Shown: positions 57,167-64,000 of the stretch, in pieces
Position numbering within the stretch: the first letter of the stretch is position 1
Layout of the letters: every line of letters begins with the position of its first letter
Source of the DNA: Phyllostachys edulis
Lineage: Eukaryota > Streptophyta > Magnoliopsida > Poales > Poaceae
Direction of reading: 5' to 3'
DNA length: 64,000 bases
NCBI GenBank assembly: GCA_036346405.1
Contig: CM070546.1
Location: 106,894,826-106,958,825, forward strand
The notes under the pieces: model-generated
The model's database searches: none
What the model was told of the DNA's origin: nothing
What the model saw: only the letters and a program-made list of their open reading frames with translations
Made by a program: the position numbers and the translations under genes

Positions 57167-57544
57167 TTTTCAATGAAAGATGCTCCAGTACCACCACGTT
57201 TTCCGATCCCGCAGTGTGTGTGGCGTAACCGCCAGAGATCATTCACCACACACCCGCACACCGCGTCCGGCGCATTTACCGACGCGGGCACTATATCGTA
57301 GCGTTTTTTTCACAGACGATTTTCCTCTCGCAACGTTGAATTCTTTAAATTTTAACTTCATCCCCACGTAATGGCGCCCGAGATGCGCCGCCACTTCTTC
57401 CAAAGGATCGACGGCCCGAGATGTACGACATGAGCATTCATCCGCCAGGTACATGTCGAACTACTCGGCGCGGCCGAGAACTTCGCGGTGGAAACCTTAC
57501 GCATCGACCGCTGACGAGGCACCGGCGAGCCCAAGATTGCGCTC

Positions 57545-58100
57545 GGCGTAATCCATATGGATGACGTGAGTTATGAAGAATTTACGCCCTTATTACGTAA
57601 GGTTTCCCAAGACGGTACTTACATCCATCATACAATCGCAGACATTGACGACTTCGACATACCACCGACGTGGACAAGCCCCGCGACAAAGGCAAGGAAA
57701 GGCTCAGCGGTTGACCCCGCCGCCACAACAGATCCGGCCGCCTACCAGAATCCGTATGGACGACGTGAGTTATGAACAATTTACATCCTTCTTACGATTT
57801 TCACTACACGGTGCCCTTACATGATGAAATCGCAGGACATGGACGACTTCGATATACCACTCGACGTGGATGTATCCGTGACAAGGGCAAGGAAAGGCTC
57901 ATGCGGCCGAGCCCGCCACAACAGATCCGGCCGCCTACCAGAATCCAGATCCACGACGTTAGTTATTAAGAAGTTAAATCCTTCTTACGCTATTTATTCT
58001 CATTATACGGTGCACTTACATCATCGAACCGCAGGATATGGACGACTTCGACATACCACCGACGTGACAAATTCCGCCGACAAGGGAAGGGAAGGCGGGC
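57545..58100 (+). repeat. ~196-bp tandem repeat with exon-like core, three copies
   Basis: ACTTCGAYAT cores are at 57651, 57846 and 58044 (spacing 195 and 198 bp). Each copy has GACGTGAGTTATGA or a close match, a T/C-rich stretch ending RTCGCAGGACAT or CCGCAGGATAT (acceptor-like), then MDDFDIP, and AAGGCAAGGAAAGGCTC in copies 1-2. The arrangement resembles a donor-intron-acceptor-exon unit duplicated twice. Confidence 0.85.
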
Positions 58101-58259
58101 GAGGAGTTCAACGCCGAGCTAGCAAGGAAGGGAAATGGCCCCGTCCACGCAGAGGTTAGGTCATTACGTAGTACTCCCCTACCCCTACCCCCATGTTTTT
58201 TACTATCCCCAAAGGCATGTATACTTACATGGTCCGGATGCTTCACACAATGTACCGTA

Positions 58260-59085
58260 GTAGTAGCGAAGTTTGACTAAAGCAATTAGTCGAACCATCA
58301 TGCCATGTGACTACGTGTCACGCGGCTTCAGACGCGACTCTAATGTAGTTCTCGTCTCGGTTCCACTAAGCCATCAAAGCAAGACTATATTGCAAGTATG
58401 CCTCTTCTAGTGCAATCCCGTAAAGAACCATTCGCACCGACATTGAATCCTCCATGTTTTAAAGCATCTTCATAATCACAACGAGCGTTTCAAACTCTTC
58501 ACTCATATTCTCAGATAGGTCCATAAAGTACGACCTTCCCGCATCGAGGAGAGACTCCTTCCTCACGGTAATATCACTTACCTTTCTACTTACAACTCAT
58601 TATCGCCTCAATCGCCCTCACAAAATTCAATGTAAAATTAGCGACTACAACAATATACAACGATCAAAAAATGTTATTATGACTCGACAAATTTCATACC
58701 TATCATATTCTACTTAAAATAACAAATGACTCAACTAACAAATAACACAACACTATTATTTTCAAAATAAATATCATGACACAATCAGATTTGCTAAATT
58801 TAGTTCACCTAGAAAATGTAATATTCATTACAACTCAATTAAACAATATTTAAAACAACAAAACAATCAGAGTCTCGTCGCCGAACCATTGGGCGATCGA
58901 CCGCTGCCAATGACAGACCTGGGCCGCCAATGGTTCTATGACAGAACTGCCGCCAAATGACAGATGCAATCGCCAAATGATGTGATTCGGCCGTAGTAGT
59001 GACAGATCCTGTCGCCTAATGGTTCGGCGACGTAAACCACGCCCAAAGGATAGATCCAACGCCCAACGATTGGGCGATAGTAGAA
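58260..59085. other. MULE right subterminal region
   Basis: There is no coding sequence. The last 230 bp hold repeated words TGACAGAYC, CGCCAAATGA/CGCCTAATGGTTCGGCGA and CCCAACGATTGGGCGAT, which echo the ACGGTTGGGCGATCGC words at the left end (51965-51985). Confidence 0.55.
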
Positions 59086-59170
59086 TATTTCCGTAAAAAA
59101 AAAAGTCGGTGGAATATATTTGTAATTTAGAATAAAAATAGATTATTTAAATAAAAAATTCGGGATAATG

Positions 59171-59403
59171 CATGGTGGATGTTGCTCCTAGGATATTTTT
59201 TGGAGGGGGTTTATCGGTTCTCTGTGTCCTCTCAACTCGGTTATTTTCTTCCTTTTTTTGATTTGCAGATGGGTCGAAAGAAGGCAGAGCAACCCAAAAA
59301 AAAAAAAAAATCGCTATGCTACTATCACGATTCACGAGAGGTCAGTCATGTAAGTGATTGTCGATGTGGCAAAAACAAAAGGCCAGAAAGATTAAAAAAA
59401 ATA
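59171..59403. other. Original upstream DNA of the plastid-protein gene, displaced
   Basis: This is the continuation of the sequence interrupted by the MULE. It contains a small frame starting at 59271 (MGRKKAEQPKKKKK) after TTTGCAG, without recognisable domain. Before the insertion this DNA would have started about 166 bp upstream of the 51671 start codon. Confidence 0.4.
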
Positions 59404-59475
59404 AGGTTCCACCGAGACTTGAACTCGGGTTACTGGATTCAGAGTCCAATGTCCTAACCGCTAGACCATGGAACC
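59404..59475 (-). tRNA. tRNA-Gln(CTG): tRNA-Gln (anticodon CTG), second copy
   Basis: All 72 nt are identical to the copy at 51207-51278, on the same strand. The 5' flank has ATACAAAA directly before the acceptor (CAA start motif) and the 3' flank gives a run of eight T, a strong Pol III terminator. Flanks outside the gene share only weak AT-rich similarity with the first copy, so the duplication is old or the two were placed independently. Confidence 0.97.
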
Positions 59476-59603
59476 TTTTGTATTCGACTGAGGCTATCTC
59501 ACACACACATACACATATCCTTTGTTTTTACAACCACTGGAGTTTTAAATCTTAGTGCGTGCATTTTGCTACTAGTCTACTACTACGGCTATCCACTTCT
59601 ACG

Positions 59604-59883
59604 TACTCCGTGTATTATGATCATACCCCTCTAATCATAAAAGAAAATCGTTTTTGGACATTGACACAATCTTTAAATTATAACTCTCACCACTAATTTC
59701 TATTTTAATATGTTTACAAAACCAATAAAATTTATAATATGTTAAAGTACTTTTGAAGACAAATATACATATGTCATTTTATAAGTTCATTGTAAAAGTT
59801 GAAAAATATATTGTTAGCTAAAGTTTAGAATGTTTGACTGGATGTTACCCAAAACAACTTTTTTTTGGTGACTGGAGGGAGTA
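59604..59883. mobile_element. Stowaway-like MITE
   Basis: The element spans 59606-59881 (276 bp) with TA on both sides. The right end read inward is CTCCCTCCAGTC; the left end is CTCCGTGTATT, the same with a short deletion. The AT-rich interior has words typical of grass Stowaway elements. It is non-coding. Confidence 0.75.
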
Positions 59884-60875
59884 TGTATTAGCAAGAACAT
59901 TAATGCATATTCCTTTTTTTACTCATAAATATACACTATAATTTTAACGCAATGAAATTGCTCGATAACACTGAAAATCACGTGAGTGGTAAAATAACAT
60001 CCATACATCAATGACATAAGGCCCTAAGGCCCATTTACCAACCTTCTTTACCACCATCTATATAAGTTCCATACTACATGTACAAATTTAGTTGACATAT
60101 ACAGGGTTACAAATCATTTCTACACTTAACTGACAAAAGTCACAAAACACATTGAACTATTGGAGTGACCACGGCATAGACGGAAGCGCATCAATGACAT
60201 TACGTAGCAGCTGTCGGATTAGAAACCAGAGGATGAGTTTGTGACTTTCTACCTTAGCAACCACCACCGTAGTGCATTGCCGTGACTGTACTGTAGCAAA
60301 GTACTGTATCATTGGTGCTGTTTGCAATCACTGTGTTATCGCTGTAACAGTTGATCCAAACCGTTATTTTCGCATCAGACGACTCAAATCTATCGAATAT
60401 GAGCACTATGCTCCTCTACCCACTGGCAAGAGCAGAGACTGACCGAATCCAAGTCATCCAGTCAAAAAGCAGATCAGATAACACGCATCACGGCATCAGC
60501 AAAGTCACCAATGTCGCCGTGCCGTGTTCGCCGGGGTCCAGGACTCCAGGCTCTCTCTCCAAGTCACCGGCACAAAAAAGGTCAAGGAGTCCATGCCAAA
60601 GGAAGGAGACGGCAGCAATAATAACAGTAGCCGTAGCTTCCCACCTCACCCACGGCCTACCTAATCTCGCATAGAGAGAGAGAGAGAGGTCGTGACGCTT
60701 TGCTGCCCCGCGCTTTTTTAGACCGCCCCCGGAATCCGCGGCACGAGGCCCGCACCAGCCACAACAAAGCGCCGGAGCGCACGCCACCAGGGCCTCTCCA
60801 CCCCCGCACCGGAGCCCGGAGCGCGTGCGCAACGTGACGCGGGTGTTTGTGGCGGGCGGCGCGCGCGCGCGCGCC
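59884..60875 (+). promoter_or_regulatory. Upstream region of the RING E3 gene
   Basis: AT-rich up to about 60480, then increasingly GC-rich. A GA repeat (60675-60688) and CG repeat (60861-60873) lie in the likely 5' UTR. No TATA box stands out. No other gene is seen. Confidence 0.4.
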
Positions 60876-63241
60876 ATGGACGTGGACAGCGTCGAGTGCC
60901 TCTCGCTGCCCGACGCCTCCATGGACGCGGACGACGTCGGCCTCGCCCTCCACGCGCACGGCGCGTTCCTCGCGGCCGCCCGAGCCGCCTACCCCAAGGG
61001 AGGTGCGGGAGCTGGGGGCGCCGCGCCGGCGAGCGGCGTGCACGAGCTGCTCGAGTGCCCCGTCTGCACCAACTCCATGTACCCGCCGATCCACCAGGTC
61101 GGGGGCGGTTCTTGGTTTGGCCCGCCTGGTTCTTGATTTGGCGCGCTATCTATGGGTGGGTTCGATGTCGGGGCTGGGGCGATTCTTGGGTTTGGAATGG
61201 CGATCTGGGTTCGGGAATTTCGGGGGTGGGTTAAAGGTTGCATTTTTGCGATGCTACTGTTTCGATTTGATTCCTTTCTGCTCTTGAAATGTTCCGTGGA
61301 TAATTTCTAATGGCGTAAAGGGAATAATTGACTAATCTTCGTTTAGAATTTTTGGGGATCTTGGAGTTGTGGTTGTGGATTGACTCCCATTCTCATGTTT
61401 CGGGATAATTTCGGTGACTTGTTCTGCCGTCCTCACGAAAAATTTGCTGAGTAAGCTCAGCAATTAACCGATAACTGTTTATTCCTTGTATTGTTGTTCT
61501 TGTCTGTAATTTGTAGTGCTCTTTCCTGCTATGTAGTCTAGGCTTAAGAAAAAGTAGAAAATAGGGTCTTGCAAATGATCATTTTATTAGATGACTTCTG
61601 TTAGATAGCTTGTGACGACTAAACTGTTAGCTTGTTGGAATGAGCTACCAAAACGATCTTGCCTAGAAACCTGTGCTGCCTATTGTATTTTGCTGTCTGT
61701 TTATAGGATGATCATGCCCTACACCTGTTTCTATATATATACTCTGCCCAGTGGAAGTTGCATAGTTTCATAATTCGTTATTTATTTTCTTAACGCGATT
61801 TTATTTCCTTGACCTGATTTTTAATCTATGATCCCTCCTAAGTGGAGGACGCAGAGTAGAGTAGAGGCCAAGCAACTTATCTTTTGCAAAAGTCATAGTA
61901 AAAATAGCATCTTAACATTCAGGCATGGGGAGTTGGACCTTGCTTGGATTGCAAAGCATGGAAGGACATATTGAAGGGAAGATCAATGATTCATATAAGT
62001 TAAGTAGAAGGAACTTAATTAATTTAAAAGGGCAGATTTGAATGCTAATATTGATATCTTGGTCCTTAGGCAAGATAAATACTGAACATCAATAAGCAAT
62101 TTTCTGTGGAGCATATACTTGTTGTCCAAATAAATGCTGAGAAAAACTAAGGTAATAGCCGATCTATTTGTGTGTTGGATTGATCTAGTGGTGTGCAATT
62201 GAAAAATCACATGCATTATGTACTGCTGGTTTTTGGATATGGTTCTCATCTCTTTGATTGTATTTACAGTGCCAAAATGGACATACTTTGTGTTCCACAT
62301 GCAAAGCTAGGGTGCACAATCGTTGCCCTACGTGCAGACAAGAGCTTGGTGATATCAGGTGTTTGGCACTGGAGAAAGTAGCCGAATCACTTGAGCTTCC
62401 CTGTAAGTACTGGTCTTTGGGGTGCCCAGAAATCTTCCCATACTACAGCAAGATAAAGCATGAAGCGCAATGTGGCTTTAGACCATATAATTGTCCCTAT
62501 GCTGGTTCTGAGTGTGCTGTGGCCGGTGATATCCCTTATCTTGTTGCCCATTTGAGGGATGATCACAAAGTTGATATGCATAGCGGCTGCACGTTCAACC
62601 ATAGATACGTCAAATCCAACCCACGAGAGGTTGAAAATGCCACCTGGATGCTGACGGTAAGCATTTTAATAGGATTGTTTTGTCTTGTCCCACATTAGTG
62701 CATCAGCTGGATATAAGATAATCCCTCACAAGACAGTAGTTCTCGACACAAAAACTTCATAACCCTGTAAATTACATTTCCATGTACTATTTTTGTTACA
62801 TTGCATTTCCATCTATTAATTTTGATACATTGCATTTCCATCTACTAATTTTGATACATTGATTTGGTGTCTCTTGAGTAGGTGTTTCACTGTTTCGGGC
62901 AGTACTTCTGCCTGCACTTTGAGGCCTTCCAGCTTGGGATGGCACCTGTATACATGGCCTTCCTCCGTTTCATGGGGGATGAGAACGAGGCGAGGAACTA
63001 CAGCTACAGCCTCGAGGTCGGGGCTAATGGCAGGAAGATGGTATGGGAGGGCACCCCTAGAAGCGTACGGGACAGCCACCGGAAGGTGCGGGACAGCCAC
63101 GACGGCCTCATCATCCAGAGGAACATGGCGCTGTTCTTCTCAGGGGGCGACCGGAAGGAGCTGAAGCTGAGGATCACCGGCCGGATCTGGAGGGAGCAGC
63201 AGATCCCGGAGGGTTCCTGCATACCAAATCTCTCTAGCTAA
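60876..63241 (+). CDS. SINAT: SINA/SIAH-type RING E3 ubiquitin ligase (SINAT-like)
   Basis: Exons 60876-61097, 62270-62656 and 62882-63241, all GT-AG and in phase 0, giving 322 residues, normal for plant SINAT proteins. These ligases use the RING to recruit an E2 and a TRAF-like C-terminal part to bind substrates and dimerise, marking targets for the proteasome. The RING is split by intron 1: Cys61, Cys64 in exon 1, then Cys75, His79, Cys82, Cys85, Cys93 and Cys96 in exon 2, a complete C3HC4 set. The SIAH-type zinc fingers follow (CKYWSLGC to DDHKVDMH), then the substrate-binding part with FHCFGQYFCLHFEAFQLG and RNYSYSLEVGANGRK, ending ITGRIWREQQIPEG. The start is chosen at the first ATG of the open exon, after GCGCGCC; the acidic, Ala-rich N-terminus is variable in the family. 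Exon 1 is very GC-rich. No damage is seen. Confidence 0.96.
62785..62864. repeat. Short tandem repeat in intron 2 of the RING E3 gene
   Basis: About 2.5 copies of a ~31-bp unit TTGCATTTCCATCTAYTAATTT followed by TGATACA lie just before the exon 3 acceptor (TGAGTAG at 62875-62881). Confidence 0.85.
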
Positions 63242-64000
63242 GCAATGAAAATCTTCAGAAAAGAAAAACACTATTATTTGGCCGGATATCATCTATCCTG
63301 TTGCCATGTCTTACTGTTTGTGTATGCTCCGAGGCAACGTTTCATGTTGTGCCTTCGTTAACCAATATTAGGAGGGTAGGATGCTCTTGTAAAGTAAATT
63401 GTGTATATATGGCATCCCACATCTTATTACAGGTTGGCTTATCAAACTCTCCGATGCCTTCAGTTATGTTTCAGTAGGAAACTGCATTCTTGCTTCTCGT
63501 TATCCAGTACTGAATTCCATCAGTCTTACAGCTTCGGGGGGAAAACTGGAAAGTACTGTCATCAGCAAATTTAAGCGTCTTCAACCATCGTGTGATACAA
63601 GATGCTAGCAATGAAGGATTTGCAAAATGGAAAGATGGCTGTTTGTTCTTGTAGCTCTTTTTCCTTATGAACTTGTTGTGTACTTGTGACAGCTCTCCTT
63701 AACATTGAGAGCAGAAAGTTGAAGATGCTATTATTTTTCTGTATGGAAAATGAGAAGTCATGAGAGGTGACTGTGACTTTGTTTTGTTCTGAAGTGATGG
63801 CTTTGGTTACCCTGATGGATCCAAGTTGACAGCCAAACACGGTTTAGACTTCGGACTTGGGCCTACGATGATATCAACAGTTTGGAGAAGTAGTCTTGCA
63901 GCTGGAGATTTAAGATTGAAGTACATCACAATTGACAGCTTTACTTGGGCACTTTGCACCTTGTTATTCATGTCAAATTAATAGACTTTTTGGGGAAGAA
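63242..64000 (+). other. RING E3 gene 3' UTR and right-edge spacer
   Basis: AT-rich sequence with no supported gene. Short frames on both strands lack domains. Confidence 0.45.

Larger units (their letters stand above)
51838..59170. mobile_element. Mutator-like element (MULE) with PMD-domain gene
   Basis: The element spans 51847-59161 (7,315 bp) and is flanked by GGGATAATG on both sides (51838-51846, 59162-59170), the 9-bp target length of Mutator elements. Terminal inverted repeats start GAATTTTTTATTTAAATAAT and match for at least 52 bp with one T indel, continuing with weaker similarity to about 100 bp. Subterminal zones are rich in GGCGATCG/GCGAC words. The interior has a TATA plus leader near the left end, a damaged PMD-domain gene (54440-54850), tandem repeats, and a second TATA/ATG pair near 57020. 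I see no clear MURA transposase; an unrecognised coding-like region lies at 52937-53765. Confidence 0.95.

Noticed and set aside
59179..59457. Small Lys-rich protein MGRKKAEQ
   Set aside because: Overlaps the tRNA on the opposite strand, no domain, no clear gene structure.

Overview
This is a 64 kb stretch of a nuclear plant genome, almost certainly a grass of the rice type. I infer this from introns with plant-type splice sites, GC-rich first exons that fade to AT-rich introns (RING E3 gene, CAS gene), and dense hAT, PIF/Harbinger (Tourist-like), Tc1/mariner (Stowaway-like), CACTA, Mutator-like and LTR elements. No bacterial, organellar or viral gene organisation is present. The species cannot be named from the sequence alone.

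Five protein genes look intact. CAS/exportin-2 (6707-9652, +) is intronless and re-exports importin-alpha. A WIT-type tail-anchored nuclear-envelope coiled-coil protein (18763-27519, +) has four coding exons; its last intron holds a complete copia element. A SOUL heme-binding protein with a signal peptide (29561-31558, -) has two exons. A small predicted plastid protein (50602-51671, -) has two exons and a tRNA-Gln(CTG) gene inside its intron. A SINA/SIAH-type RING E3 ubiquitin ligase (60876-63241, +) has three exons. A second, identical tRNA-Gln(CTG) lies at 59404-59475. CAS and WIT both belong to Ran/nuclear-pore biology, but nothing shows that they are co-regulated. A broken calcium-dependent protein kinase fragment sits at the left edge.

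Most of the rest is transposable elements, and many could be delimited exactly by terminal repeats plus target-site duplications (TSDs): hAT 4142-5236 (8-bp TSD); copia 21703-26930 (two 163-bp LTRs, 5-bp TSD); PIF/Harbinger-like 28034-28897 and 41525-44769 (TTA/TAA TSD); CACTA 32369-39968 (TSD TAT), which contains a solo LTR 34690-37321 (TSD TGGCA) that split a captured bHLH transcription-factor exon; CACTA 45616-49330 (TSD GTA), with palindromic subterminal repeats and a long hairpin; MITEs at 50128-50409 and 59606-59881; and a 7.3-kb Mutator-like element 51847-59161 (9-bp TSD GGGATAATG).

The Mutator-like element is the most unusual object. It carries a frameshifted plant mobile domain (PMD) gene and three kinds of tandem repeat, and it landed 175 bp upstream of the start codon of the plastid-protein gene, just behind that gene's TATA-like box and G-box. 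Both the copia and the Mutator-like element have nearly identical ends but badly broken interiors, which points to mobilisation in trans or to assembly errors.
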